A stretch of 64,000 nt of DNA, taken from Muricoccus nepalensis. GTDB lineage: Bacteria; Pseudomonadota; Alphaproteobacteria; Acetobacterales; Acetobacteraceae. The notes beneath the pieces were generated by a model that saw nothing but the letters and a program-made list of their open reading frames with translations, did no database searches and had not been told where the DNA came from. Every line of letters starts with the position of its first letter. Positions within the stretch are counted from its first letter, which is position 1. The translations under genes and the position numbers were made by a program. The stretch covers positions 86,798-150,797 of the forward strand of contig NZ_RCZP01000011.1 in NCBI RefSeq assembly GCF_006438825.1, in the 5' to 3' direction. Shown piece after piece: positions 50,398 to 59,343 of the stretch.

Positions 50398-50988
50398 TCA
50401 GCGCTTCTTCGCTCTGGCCTTGGGCTTCTCCTGAGCTTCGCCCAGCTCTTCCTTAGCCTCAGCGTCCTCCTTCGCCTCGTCCTCGTCGCCCTCCGGCTCC
50501 TCATCCTCCCCGGAGGCCATCAAGCCCTCGGCGATCTGCGTCAGCTTCTCGTCCGAGGCCTTCTCCTCTTCCAGCGTTTCCGCTAGCAGGCTCTCGGCAT
50601 CGCTCAGCCCCAGCTTCCTGGCCCAGGTCTTCAGGACGCCGTAGCGCGCGATCTCGTAATGCTCCACCGCCTGGGCGCAGCCGATCAGCACGTCATCCCC
50701 GGCCTCGGTCCCCCCGAAGTCTTCGAGATCCTCTTCCATCTCGGCGGTGAGGCCCTGCATGGCCTCGCAGGTCTTCGCCCGGGCCGACTTGCCGAGGATC
50801 TCGAACACTTGCATCAGGCGCTCCACCTGATGCTGGCTCTGCTCGGCATGCTCGCTCAGTGCGGCCTTCAGATCATCGGACTGCGCCGCCTTGACCGCTT
50901 TCTTGAGCGACCTCAGGCCAGCTTTCTCGGCGTAGTACACATCCTTCAGAGTCTCGTAGAACGCGTCCTTGAGGGTCTTCTCAGGCAT
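50398..50988 (-). CDS. YciE/YciF-type ferritin-like protein (DUF892)
   Basis: 196 aa from the ATG at 50988. Ferritin-like four-helix family pattern: LKDAFYETLKDVYYAEKAGLRSLKKAVKAA, HAEQSQHQVERLMQVFEILG, then GCAQAVEHYEIARYGVLKTWARKLG, with the metal-ligand Glu/His positions E, E, H of the family present. The C-terminal 30 residues are highly acidic and low complexity (EGDEDEAKEDAEAKEELGEAQ). Family members respond to osmotic or oxidative stress. Confidence 0.9.
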   Translation of the reverse strand: MPEKTLKDAFYETLKDVYYAEKAGLRSLKKAVKAAQSDDLKAALSEHAEQSQHQVERLMQVFEILGKSARAKTCEAMQGLTAEMEEDLEDFGGTEAGDDVLIGCAQAVEHYEIARYGVLKTWARKLGLSDAESLLAETLEEEKASDEKLTQIAEGLMASGEDEEPEGDEDEAKEDAEAKEELGEAQEKPKARAKKR

Positions 50989-51332
50989 GACTTGCTCCTG
51001 CCGCCAGGGTTTGGCGCCAGCACACGAACGCGGAACCACACGGATCGGACTGCTCCTCTCCGTGACTTCAGCGGTCAAAGCCGTCTGACGAAGTTGAGAG
51101 ATCTGCAGGGCCGCGCCATGGCAGAGCTGCCCCCCTGACGAGTGCCGCAACCGCCTCGCTGACGCCGCACCGGAGCGCGGGCAACCCGGAGACCACACGG
51201 GTCCTCGGCCAGGACTTGGCGCCGGGGATGGCGACATGAGCGGACGAGGGCTCGCCCTTCGCTGCCATCTTCGCGGCAACTGCAGCGTTACCTTGCCGGC
51301 CGGACCGAACTGTGGCGGCGGGAGACTTCGAC
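50989..51332. other. Gap between divergent stress genes
   Basis: 344 bp. Near 51060-51330 short ORFs exist in all frames, but none has a supported start or a protein-like composition. No repeat or RNA was recognised; it should hold the divergent promoters. Confidence 0.35.
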
Positions 51333-52019
51333 ATGCTGATCAAAGCCGTGCTCTTCGATGTCGACGGCACGCTGGTGGACTCCGTGGATGTGCACGCGCA
51401 GGCCTGGGTCGATGCCTTCAAGGAGATCGGCCACGACATTTCCTTCGACGAGATGCGGAACCAGATCGGCAAGGGCGGCGACCAGCTCATGCCGGTCTTC
51501 CTTTCGCCCGAGGAGCTGGAGCAGAAGGGGAAGGCTCTCGAGAAGCGCCGCGGCGACATTTTCCGTGAGGGCTACCTTCCCCAGGTGCGCGCCTTCCCTG
51601 AAGCGGCCGAGCTGCTGAAGCGCGTGAACAAGGCCGGCCTTCGCACCGCCCTGGCCTCCTCGGCCAAGGACGAGGAGCTCGCCGCACTCAAGCGCATCAT
51701 CGGCGTCGAGGATGATCAGCTGGACGCCGAGACCTCCTCCAGCGACGCGGAGCGCTCGAAGCCCTTTCCCGACATTTTCGAGGCCGCCCTGGCGCGGCTA
51801 CCCGGCGTGAGCCCGGACGAGACCATCGTCATCGGCGACACGCCCTACGACGCCGAGGCCGCGGGCAAGGCGGGCATCCGGACGATCGGCCTGCTTTGCG
51901 GCGGCTTCCCGGAGAAAGCCCTGCGCGACGCCGGCTGCATCGCGATCTACCGCGACCCCGCGCACCTGTTGGCGGAGTACGAGGCCTCGCCGCTGGGCGC
52001 CGGCGGCATGCCGGACTGA
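51333..52019 (+). CDS. HAD-superfamily phosphatase (phosphoglycolate phosphatase-like)
   Basis: 228 aa from the ATG at 51333 with GGGAG eight bases upstream; a GTG at 51312 is the alternative. Motif I DVDGTLVDS at residues 8-16, motif II TALASSAKDEE, motif III with K (RSKPFPDIFEAAL), and motif IV VIGDTPYDAEAAGKAG. The cap domain is of the small helical type. The substrate is likely a phosphorylated sugar or glycolate, not determinable here. Confidence 0.9.
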   Translation: MLIKAVLFDVDGTLVDSVDVHAQAWVDAFKEIGHDISFDEMRNQIGKGGDQLMPVFLSPEELEQKGKALEKRRGDIFREGYLPQVRAFPEAAELLKRVNKAGLRTALASSAKDEELAALKRIIGVEDDQLDAETSSSDAERSKPFPDIFEAALARLPGVSPDETIVIGDTPYDAEAAGKAGIRTIGLLCGGFPEKALRDAGCIAIYRDPAHLLAEYEASPLGAGGMPD

Positions 52020-52257
52020 GAAGGCCGCCGCTCCCGGGAGAGCGTGGGTCCCGGAAGCGGTAACCACTCTCCCGATCCGGCATCGGCCAGCCCGCCTTGG
52101 CATCAGGTCACTGCCGCGGCGGGGCCGGATGCCTCGCCCGGGCCCGTGGCGCCCGCGTCCCCAGGTGGTCCCGCCACGAACCGATCGGCCCAGTCGCTTT
52201 CCCGGAAGGGCCAGGCTTCCGATCCAGGCCCATCACTCCCCACCGGATGCCCGTACC

Positions 52258-53832
52258 ATGCACGTCTTCGAACTTCTCCTGGTTCTCTTGGCGGCCTGCG
52301 TCGCCCTCGCGGTGCTCGCGAACCGGTTGAACCTTCCCGTTGCCGTCACCCTCGTGCTCGGCGGCATGGGGCTGGCCTTCGTCCCGGGGCTGCCCCCCCT
52401 CGTGCTCGACCCCGAGCTGGTGCTGGCCCTCTTCCTGCCGCCGCTGCTGCAGGTCAGCGCCTACCGGACAGACTGGCCGGCCTTTCGCAACCATCTCCGC
52501 CCGATCCTGCTCCTCGCGATCGGCGGCGTGTTCTTCACGGCCGGCTTGGTGGCGGTCGCCGCCAAGCTGTTCGTGCCGTCGCTGCCCTGGTGGGCCGCGA
52601 TCACCCTAGGCGCCATCGTGGCCCCGCCCGACGCCGTCGCCGCCGCCTCCGTCCTCAGCCGCTTCAAGCTTCCCAAGCGGATCGTGACGGTGCTGGAAGG
52701 TGAAAGCCTGATCAACGACGCCTCGTCGCTGGTTCTCTACAAGTTTGCGGTCGCGGCGGTCGGCGTCAGCACGGTCAGCTACGGCGAGGGCGCCCTGCAG
52801 TTCTTTGGCGTGGCGATCGGCGGGGCGCTCGTGGGCTGGCTGGTCGGCCGGGTCGCGATGTGGATCTTCACCCACCTCGAGGACACCCTGCTCGACCTCA
52901 CCATCAGCATCCTCGCCGGCTTTGCCGCTTACCTTGCGGCCGAGGCGATCCACGCCTCCGGCGTGCTCGCGGCGGTCGCTTGCGGCCTCGTGCTGGGGCG
53001 ACAGCAGCACGCCGAGTTCACCGCGCGCACGAGGATCGAGCTGGTGGCAGTCTGGGGCTTCCTGGAGTTCGCCCTCACCAGCCTCGTCTTCATCCTCATC
53101 GGGCTGCAGCTGCGCGGCATAGCCGGCCGCCTGGTCGATGAGAACCTCCATCAGCTCGCCTGGCTGGCCTTGGCCATGTCGGTCACTCTTATCGTCAGCC
53201 GCTTCGCCTGGGTATTCGCCTCGGCCTGGGTGCCGCGCCTCCTGTCGCGGGAGCTGCGCGAGCGGGACCCGACGCCGTGGCGCCATGCAACGGTCGTCTC
53301 CTGGACGGGGATGCGCGGCGTGGTCAGCTTGGCCGCGGCGCTTGCATTGCCCGAAGTTTTTCCGGGTCGCGATATCATCCTCTTCCTCGCCTTCTGCTCG
53401 ATCTTCGTCACCCTGGTGATCCAGGGAACCACCCTGGGATGGGTGGTCCGGCGGCTCGGCGTCACTGAGGAGGTGACCGCACTTCCCGAACCTGAAACGG
53501 CACAGGCGCGGGCCGAGATCACGACGGCCGCGCTGGAGGCAGTCCGCGAGCATCTGGACGGCTCGGAGGCCACCGAGCACACCGAGGCGGCAACCGAACT
53601 GGTGCAGGAGTACGAGGTCCGCGCCGAGCGGGCGAGCATCGAGGGGCAGGACCCCGATACCAAAAGTAGCCAGCTGGAGGCACAGCAGCGCCTGCGGCTG
53701 GTGGCTATCACCGCGGCGCGAGAGAAGCTGGCCGAACGGTCGGAAACGATGGACGCCGAAGCCCATCGCGCGCTGGGGGAGGAACTCGACCTGGAAGAAC
53801 AGCAGATCCGGCGCGCCCTCGAGGGCACCTGA
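52258..53832 (+). CDS. Na+/H+ antiporter, CPA1 family
   Basis: 524 aa from the ATG at 52258; a longer frame lacks a start in context. About 12 spans, with APPDAVAAASVLSRFKLP and the ion-binding region EGESLINDASSLVLYKFA near residue 150, and the conserved arginine in WTGMRGVVSLAAALALP near 345. The C-terminal about 130 residues form a charged cytoplasmic tail (EVTALPEPETAQARAEITTAALEAVREHL...). Exchanges Na+ (or K+) for H+ across the inner membrane. Confidence 0.93.
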   Translation: MHVFELLLVLLAACVALAVLANRLNLPVAVTLVLGGMGLAFVPGLPPLVLDPELVLALFLPPLLQVSAYRTDWPAFRNHLRPILLLAIGGVFFTAGLVAVAAKLFVPSLPWWAAITLGAIVAPPDAVAAASVLSRFKLPKRIVTVLEGESLINDASSLVLYKFAVAAVGVSTVSYGEGALQFFGVAIGGALVGWLVGRVAMWIFTHLEDTLLDLTISILAGFAAYLAAEAIHASGVLAAVACGLVLGRQQHAEFTARTRIELVAVWGFLEFALTSLVFILIGLQLRGIAGRLVDENLHQLAWLALAMSVTLIVSRFAWVFASAWVPRLLSRELRERDPTPWRHATVVSWTGMRGVVSLAAALALPEVFPGRDIILFLAFCSIFVTLVIQGTTLGWVVRRLGVTEEVTALPEPETAQARAEITTAALEAVREHLDGSEATEHTEAATELVQEYEVRAERASIEGQDPDTKSSQLEAQQRLRLVAITAAREKLAERSETMDAEAHRALGEELDLEEQQIRRALEGT

Positions 53833-53968
53833 GGTGGCCCTGAGCTGGACCGGGATCTCCAGCCCGGACAGGAGGGTTATGGCACCGAACGATGGAAGAC
53901 GTTGGCCTTCTGCGATTGCCCTGCTGGCCAGAATGGCAGCACCGCCGATATCCGCGTAGCTTGACGAT

Positions 53969-54670
53969 ATGTGTGGCCGGTTCGCTATATCCCTGACACC
54001 CGCCGACCTCGCGAGGGTGTTCAGCACCGGCAATGCCGTGCCGAATTTCGCGCCCACCTGGAACCTACCGCCCAGCCAGCCGGCGCTGGTTGTGCGGCAC
54101 AACCCGAAAAGCGGAGAGCGGCACCTCGACCTGCTGCGCTGGGGTCTGATCCCGCACTTCGAGCGCGATCCGGCTCACGCCCGCATGCTCAACAACGCCC
54201 GCGCCGAGACGGTGGCGAAGCTGCCGAGTTTTCGAGGCGCCTTCGCGGCCCGCCGGTGTATCGTGCCGGCCGAAGCGTTCTATGAGTGGAAGCGGGACGG
54301 CAAGCTGAAGCAGCCCTTCGCCATTGCCCGTGCCGACGGCGCCCCGTTAGCCTTCGGCGGTTTGTGGGAGAGCTGGACCGACCCGGTGAACGGCGACATC
54401 ACGCGAAGCTTCGCTGTCGTCACCACGGACGCGAACGTCACCATGGCGCCAATCCACGACCGCATGCCGCTGGTGCTGGAGCCGGCGGACTGGCCGGTTT
54501 GGCTCGGCGAGCGGGAAGGTGACCCGAAGGTGCTGCTCCGCCCCGCGGCGGACACCGTGCTCCGGACGTGGCCGGTGAGCACGGCGGTGAACAGCGTACG
54601 GCACGACGGCGCGGAGTTGCTCCAACCGATGCGCGAGGAAGCCGCCCAAGGCGGACCGAATTCAGCGTAG
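53969..54670 (+). CDS. yedK: SRAP-family abasic-site crosslinking protein (YedK/HMCES)
   Basis: 233 aa, ATG at 53969. The catalytic cysteine is residue 2 (MCGRF), the conserved asparagine in MLNNARAETV, the glutamate in VPAEAFYEWKR and the histidine in IHDRMPLVL are all present. The enzyme forms a thiazolidine crosslink with abasic sites in single-stranded DNA to protect them. Such genes are common on plasmids. IS insertion downstream at 54.8 kb. Confidence 0.95.
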   Translation: MCGRFAISLTPADLARVFSTGNAVPNFAPTWNLPPSQPALVVRHNPKSGERHLDLLRWGLIPHFERDPAHARMLNNARAETVAKLPSFRGAFAARRCIVPAEAFYEWKRDGKLKQPFAIARADGAPLAFGGLWESWTDPVNGDITRSFAVVTTDANVTMAPIHDRMPLVLEPADWPVWLGEREGDPKVLLRPAADTVLRTWPVSTAVNSVRHDGAELLQPMREEAAQGGPNSA

Positions 54671-54790
54671 AGTGGCCAGCAGACCTCGTATTATGTCGCT
54701 CAGCGGACCAGCCGAGCATCCTGTGCTGGGTGTGCCAATGCTCGAGTGCGCGTGGCAACCTCGAACGGATCGTGGCGTCCATATCGCAAT

Positions 54791-55832
54791 GGCGCTGTTG
54801 CAGAAATCAGTTCGACGGCGTGCTTCGATCTTTGATTGTCTTGATCACGCGACAGCAACGGTGTCTGGCATACCAAGGCGGTTGAAGGTGTTGAGGATGG
54901 CGCAGCGGATCTGCACCTCGGCGACCTGACGGGCGGGGTCGCGGGCCGCGAGGCGCTCGCCCAGGCGCTTGAGGCGTGACATCGCAGTCTCGGCCAGGCT
55001 GCGTCGGTGATAGCCGCTCCAGCGCTTCCACAGCCTTCGCCCGAGGTGCCGGATGGCACGCAGGCTCTCATTGCGTTCCTCCGCGCCTACGGTTTGCCCT
55101 TTCCAGGGTTTGCCGTTGCGCCGTGGCGGCACGACCAGAGCAGCTTGGCGTGAGGCGGAGGCCTCATACACGCCGCGGGTGTCGTAGGCACCGTCGCCGC
55201 TGATCACCCCGATCCGCTCAGCCTCAGGCAGCTGAGCCAGCAGGCCCGGCACGATCTCGCCGTCGCCGTGCCGATGGTCGGTCATCTCGACGGCCCTGAT
55301 CTCGTGGCTGTCCGCATCGATCACGAGGTGCACCTTGCGCCAGACCCTCCGCTTGTCGGCGCCGTGCTTCCGGACCTTCCACTCGCCCTCGCCGAGTACC
55401 TTCAGACCCGTACTGTCGACGACCAGGTGCAGCGGACCACCTCGGGAGCGGTAGGGGATCGCCACCGTCAGGTCCTTCTGGCGGCGGGAGAGGGTGCTGT
55501 AGTGCGGTACCCGCCAGTCCAGGCCAGCCAGGCGGATCAGGCTGCCCGCCATGCCCTGCGCTGCCCGCAGTGGCAGCTGGTACAGAACCTTCAGCGTCAG
55601 CACCGTCTGGATCGCCGCATCCGTGAAGACCGGCGGACGGCCTCGCCGTCCCGTGCCCTCCGACGCATGCCACGCCAAGTCGGGGGACATCCACACCGTC
55701 AGGTCACCGCGCGCAATCAGGCCCCGGTCGTACTCCCGCCAGTTCCGCGTCCGGTACCGCGTCTTCGGCCGCCCGGCCAATGTCGATGCCTTGCTCATGC
55801 CCAGCCATCACCAAGATTTCTGCAACAACGCC
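54791..55832 (-). mobile_element. IS5-family insertion sequence
   Basis: 1042 bp bounded by 18-bp inverted repeats with one mismatch: GGCGCTGTTGCAGAAATC at 54791-54808 and the complement of GGCGTTGTTGCAGAAATC at 55815-55832. It contains a single intact transposase gene. No target duplication was found next to the ends, so the element may have recombined or the target size is short. Confidence 0.9.
54845..55798 (-). CDS. IS5-family transposase
   Basis: 317 aa. DDE-type transposase with DUF4096-free layout: RRGRPPVFTDAAIQTVLTLKVLYQLPLRAAQGMAGSLIRL N-terminally; catalytic Asp in HLVVDSTGLKV, second Asp in ISGDGAYDTRGVYE, Glu in RRSLAETAMSRLKRLGERL. Intact and uninterrupted, so the element is potentially active. 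Confidence 0.93.
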   Translation of the reverse strand: MSKASTLAGRPKTRYRTRNWREYDRGLIARGDLTVWMSPDLAWHASEGTGRRGRPPVFTDAAIQTVLTLKVLYQLPLRAAQGMAGSLIRLAGLDWRVPHYSTLSRRQKDLTVAIPYRSRGGPLHLVVDSTGLKVLGEGEWKVRKHGADKRRVWRKVHLVIDADSHEIRAVEMTDHRHGDGEIVPGLLAQLPEAERIGVISGDGAYDTRGVYEASASRQAALVVPPRRNGKPWKGQTVGAEERNESLRAIRHLGRRLWKRWSGYHRRSLAETAMSRLKRLGERLAARDPARQVAEVQIRCAILNTFNRLGMPDTVAVA

Positions 55833-55849
55833 GTGTCGAACGACGCCTG

Positions 55850-56284
55850 TCATGAAGCCGCTCCACGCAAGGGATTGATGAACTCAATCCCGGCGAAGTC
55901 CTTTTCATTATCGGTGACCACGACGTAGCCGTTGGCCTCGGCCGTTGATGCGATGATCATGTCGAGGCCGCTGCGGGGACGGCCCGCGGCTTTTCCGTCA
56001 GCCATCAGCCGCGCCCAGATTAACCCGGTGCGGTCGTCGAACGGCAGAATGCGCCCGGCGAATAAAGCCTGCGGACCCTCGGGACCGGCGAACCAGACTT
56101 CAAGCGCTTCGCGTTTCCTACCCGCAGGCTTTTCTAGAATACCGCGTCGTATTTCTGCGACGGTCAGCGATGCTATGAACAACGCATCGTCACGCTGTCC
56201 CGTCATCCAACTTAACAAAGAGGCGGATGGCTGCGGTTTTACCACATTGCTGATGATATTGGTGTCGAGCAGATATCGCGTCAC
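55850..56284 (-). CDS. vapC: PIN-domain toxin VapC
   Basis: 144 aa. PIN ribonuclease with the acidic residues D7 (LLDTNIISNVVK), E44-type (TVAEIRRGI), D106-type (SGLDMIIASTA) and D124-type (VTDNEKDF). Start overlaps the antitoxin stop, the usual antitoxin-first arrangement. It cleaves tRNA or other RNA when the antitoxin is lost and probably stabilises the replicon. Confidence 0.92.
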   Translation of the reverse strand: MTRYLLDTNIISNVVKPQPSASLLSWMTGQRDDALFIASLTVAEIRRGILEKPAGRKREALEVWFAGPEGPQALFAGRILPFDDRTGLIWARLMADGKAAGRPRSGLDMIIASTAEANGYVVVTDNEKDFAGIEFINPLRGAAS

Positions 56285-56583
56285 AGATCCACCCTACGAC
56301 CTTCCTCGCGAGCGCGATCGAGGTCAAGGTTGGCACCGACCAACGGTGATCGGCGCAAGGCCTGGAGGATGCCGCCTTGATGCGGCGGATCGCCGGATAC
56401 GATCTGCTGCACCATCGTCCGCGCCTGCATCGCCTCGGGCCCGTCATCGGCAAGCCTGCGTGCAAGCGCGCGAATCAGTTCGCGGTCCACGTTGAGCGCC
56501 TGAACCTCAAAGCGAGCAATGCCACGCTCGGCCTGACGCAACCGATAATTGCGGAGGGCACGCTTCTGTGCCGCATCGGTCAT
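56281..56583 (-). CDS. vapB: VapB-type antitoxin
   Basis: 100 aa from the ATG at 56583; an upstream extension to 56637 exists but has no support. N-terminal helical region (AQKRALRNYRLRQAERGIARFEVQALNVDRELIRALARRLADDG) of a type often paired with FitB/VapC toxins; the C-terminus PLVGANLDLDRAREEGRRVDL would thread into the toxin. Co-transcribed with vapC. Confidence 0.85.
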   Translation of the reverse strand: MTDAAQKRALRNYRLRQAERGIARFEVQALNVDRELIRALARRLADDGPEAMQARTMVQQIVSGDPPHQGGILQALRRSPLVGANLDLDRAREEGRRVDL

Positions 56584-56869
56584 GACTAGCCTCCTTGAAT
56601 ATGGCTGGATATATATCCTGCTACAGTCTTCTGACAACGGTCTTGCTGTGCATCAGGGCATGCTGCTTTCCCGAAATTGACCCGTGGGACGTGGCGATGG
56701 GAACGCTCCGCAATCACGAGGGGCTATTGGAAAAGGCCGCCAATCGTCACCAGGGCGAGTCCCACAACGGATATCTTTCTAAAAGCTGGCACACCATTGG
56801 GAGAGCAGTGAAAGTCGGCCTTGGAGCGGGGCCGGCGGCACTCATGTTGGCTGGGGCTGGCAGCCCTCG
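56584..56869. other. Gap, probably decayed sequence
   Basis: 286 bp. An open frame runs through 56595-56909 but has no start context or protein-like character. It is followed by the antitoxin fragment, so this is likely scrambled remnant DNA. Confidence 0.35.
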
Positions 56870-56980
56870 GTCATCACCCGCCACGGCCGCCCTAAGGCGG
56901 TGGTGGTGAGCTTCGAGGAGTGGCAGCGCCTCCCTCAAATACCTTCCTCCGGTCGCTTACCCGAGCAGGTGGCAGCGTGA
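56870..56980 (+). pseudogene. Phd/YefM-type antitoxin, 3' fragment
   Basis: 36 codons and a stop read VITRHGRPKAVVVSFEEWQRL..., the end of the Phd/YefM conserved core. The N-terminal half (normally 40-45 residues) is missing and replaced by unrelated sequence. The stop overlaps the GTG of the next fragment (GTGA). Confidence 0.7.
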
Positions 56981-57107
56981 CCTTCACCGATCGCCCCAAA
57001 ATCAAGTCGGTTTTGGTGGCTCCACGCCGACCGGCGACGCTGGCCACCCTAGCCGCCAACTGTGGCCGCTCAGTCAGCGAGGTAACCTACACACTGCTGC
57101 CGCTTCG
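56977..57107 (+). pseudogene. 5' fragment of a multi-winged-helix gene (relative of 10786-11703)
   Basis: 44 codons from a GTG align with the first 45 residues of the protein at 10786-11703: KSVLVAPRRPATLATLAANCGRSVSEVTYTLL against KPVLAALHRPGTLASLSSDCGRTVGEVTHSLL. Homology ends at LRS, where the sequence TTCGAAGCG is shared with the intact gene, and the reading frame then continues out of phase into the next fragment. Confidence 0.72.
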
Positions 57108-57437
57108 AAGCGCTATCCCCGGCTGCCCACCGTGCTGCTTGGCTGGCTCGCGACCGACTTGTCCGCCCGTAACGTCGGGCTCGGCCGCGTGCTGCTGGTG
57201 GATGCGATCACCCGATGCGTCCGCAGCGAGATCGCATCATTTGCGTTCTTGCTCAATGCCAATGACGAGCCGGCCGCAGCGTTCTACGAACGAGAAAGCT
57301 TCATCCGCCTGCCGGGTACGCCGGTCCGGTTCGTGCGACGCATGGTGGATCTCGCAGCCCTAGTTGCATCTATACGGCCACCTTGGGAGGGGCAGACACA
57401 GATGCCTCCGCCCTTTCTGGTCCTCAAGGTAGCCTAA
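57105..57437 (+). pseudogene. GNAT-acetyltransferase 3' fragment (toxin type)
   Basis: Starting at about 57108 the frame reads KRYPRLPTVLLGWLATDLSARNVGLGRVLLVDAITRC...ASFAFLLNANDEPAAAFYERESFIRLPG, the C-terminal half of a GNAT toxin of the TacT/AtaT kind. The acetyl-CoA-binding first half is missing. It overlaps the 3' end of drmB by 14 bp on the other strand. Confidence 0.72.
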
Positions 57438-59343
57438 AGAACGCAGATCCGGTCTCGGCCATGGTTGAGACAAGAAGGGCACGGTCCAGGAAGAGGTTGC
57501 GGGCTTCGCAGCTGGTTTCGGCAATCAGCAGACAACCGTGGCACGCAGCCCCATGCGTTGCTCGATCATCCTTGTGTGCAGCAGGCTCGTGATCGGCACA
57601 AACCGGATCGCTACTACAAATTTCCAATCGCCTAAGGGCAGCCTCCAGCACGCGCGAGAAACGCTGCGTGACCTCCACCAAGCCTCCCAACGTTCCCTGA
57701 GTGCCAGCAGTGGCGGTGTAGATCAGCAGGCCGCAACGCAGCGGCCCGCCTTGAGTGGCTGGCTTCAATGCGTAGATGCGCTCCTTCAACGCGCTCGCAG
57801 GATAACCGCAGTCGAGCGCGATCTCGGTCATCAGCGCGTGTGATAAGCTGTGCAGCAGCGCGTATGGCGCCCCACGCGGCTTCAAACTGGGCCTGTTCGA
57901 CCTCCAGGCCTCGAAGCCAGCTACGAGATGCCGGACGTGTCGTTCGGTATCAGGGTCGGACAGCCACTTCTCGATTGCAGTCGGATCCAACTGAAGGAAC
58001 AGCCCCTCTCCATACTGCTGGATCGCCGGTAGCCAATCTGGGCTATTGCCGAGCGCAGCTCCACTGACAGCCAGACCGACATCTTCCAGCCCCTCGTCCG
58101 ACATGGGTGGAGCGCTCTCGAAGCGGGTGAAGCCGTAGAGGCAAACGACTTCACGCAGCCGGTGCACAGCGACAAGGGCTTGGATGCCTGCCAACAGGGG
58201 AGCACTGATCGGATCCCACTGTGCCCGGGGCAAGGTTGCGGCGTGCAGCAGAGCGCCGGCGCTGTCCTCGCCGATCAGGGCCCCACCACTCGCGAGCACC
58301 TCATACTCGGCCACCCTCGGGTCTGGAGCCGTCGCTGCGACCCCTCCAGCCTTGAGTTGTTGCACGCGTGCGAACACGGCGTCGTCCGGATAGCCGTCCA
58401 GGGCCGCCTTGAGCGCCTGGTTGAACTTGCGTGCCATGCCAATCTCGGCAGCACTACCGGCCTCTCGCAGGTCCGTTAGGTGCTCGGCCACGATGCGACC
58501 GAGTGTGTCCTCGGCTTCCGGCAGTGAGATGACCGTTGCTGCCTGGGGGAAGTACGCGTTGGTGGCGCTGCGGGTGAGCAGACGCAGTTTCACCTGTCCT
58601 CCTGTCTCCGGGTCCTTGCAGCCAGCCGGATCCCTGTCACCGATCCAGGGACGTTCTCCGTGGCAGAAGCCCAGGCGACCCGCCTGGAACAGTTGCTCTA
58701 GTAGGAGGGACCTGCCGCAGCCGCACACGACGCGGGTGTCGCGCGGATCACCGCTTGTGCCAGTTTCCTCCAGCCAAAGCGGTTCACCGCACTTCGCGCC
58801 TTCGTGCACCGCCCAACGCCAGGGCACGTCCTGCAGGTGCCCGTGCTCGCAGCCGCAGACGAAGCGCAGCGGTGTGACGTCGTGCGCCTTGCCGTCGTTG
58901 TCGTGGTAGCGCTTGCGGTTCGGCGGCGCGAGGCCCTTCCATTCCACCATCCGGCGCCGGCGCTGGACACCACGCGCCGGTCCGTCCGACTTGGTTGCCA
59001 CCGCAGATCCGGACGGAGCCGGCTCCACGCTGTCGCAGGTGAACCAAGTCGGGAAGACCGTCACCGGCACGCCGGGCACGAAGCCTTCCGCTACCCCACC
59101 CGGGTCCACGGGGGGCGTACGCAACGAGAGTGGCTTGTCCTGCGCGATGCGGGGATCTCCACGCAGCCGCTCCTCCAGCAGCCGGACGAGCCGCTGCTCC
59201 TCGACGAGCCGGAAGGCGCCCTTGCTGCCCATCTCCCAGCTGTCGAGCCCACTCACCATGACGGACCGGTCGGGGAGATCCACCATTGCGCCAGGCCCGA
59301 AAGTGCCGACGATCTGGCTCAGCCGTAGGACGTCCTTGCTCAA
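57424..59343 (-). CDS. drmB: DISARM protein DrmB (DUF1998)
   Basis: 639 aa from a TTG at 59343 that overlaps the drmA stop and has AGGAG seven bases upstream. The N-terminus DVLRLSQIVGTFGPGAMVDLPDRSVMVSGLDSW is typical of DrmB. Cysteine pairs CGCEHGH and CGCGRSL form zinc-like knuckles. The C-terminal DUF1998 segment (PYALLHSLSHALMTEIALDCGYPASALKERIY ... CHGCLLIAETSCEARNLFLDRALL) is intact. DrmA and DrmB form the core of DISARM, which blocks phage DNA. The downstream gene drmC is not found. Confidence 0.93.
   Translation of the reverse strand: MSKDVLRLSQIVGTFGPGAMVDLPDRSVMVSGLDSWEMGSKGAFRLVEEQRLVRLLEERLRGDPRIAQDKPLSLRTPPVDPGGVAEGFVPGVPVTVFPTWFTCDSVEPAPSGSAVATKSDGPARGVQRRRRMVEWKGLAPPNRKRYHDNDGKAHDVTPLRFVCGCEHGHLQDVPWRWAVHEGAKCGEPLWLEETGTSGDPRDTRVVCGCGRSLLLEQLFQAGRLGFCHGERPWIGDRDPAGCKDPETGGQVKLRLLTRSATNAYFPQAATVISLPEAEDTLGRIVAEHLTDLREAGSAAEIGMARKFNQALKAALDGYPDDAVFARVQQLKAGGVAATAPDPRVAEYEVLASGGALIGEDSAGALLHAATLPRAQWDPISAPLLAGIQALVAVHRLREVVCLYGFTRFESAPPMSDEGLEDVGLAVSGAALGNSPDWLPAIQQYGEGLFLQLDPTAIEKWLSDPDTERHVRHLVAGFEAWRSNRPSLKPRGAPYALLHSLSHALMTEIALDCGYPASALKERIYALKPATQGGPLRCGLLIYTATAGTQGTLGGLVEVTQRFSRVLEAALRRLEICSSDPVCADHEPAAHKDDRATHGAACHGCLLIAETSCEARNLFLDRALLVSTMAETGSAFFRLP

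Noticed and set aside
53850..53867. CCGGG/CCCGG inverted repeat after the antiporter gene as a terminator
   Set aside because: Stem of only five pairs and no U-tract; such matches are expected by chance in this GC-rich DNA.
56595..56909. A 104-codon frame before the antitoxin fragment
   Set aside because: No ribosome-binding site, no protein-like pattern, and it overlaps the antitoxin remnant in another frame.
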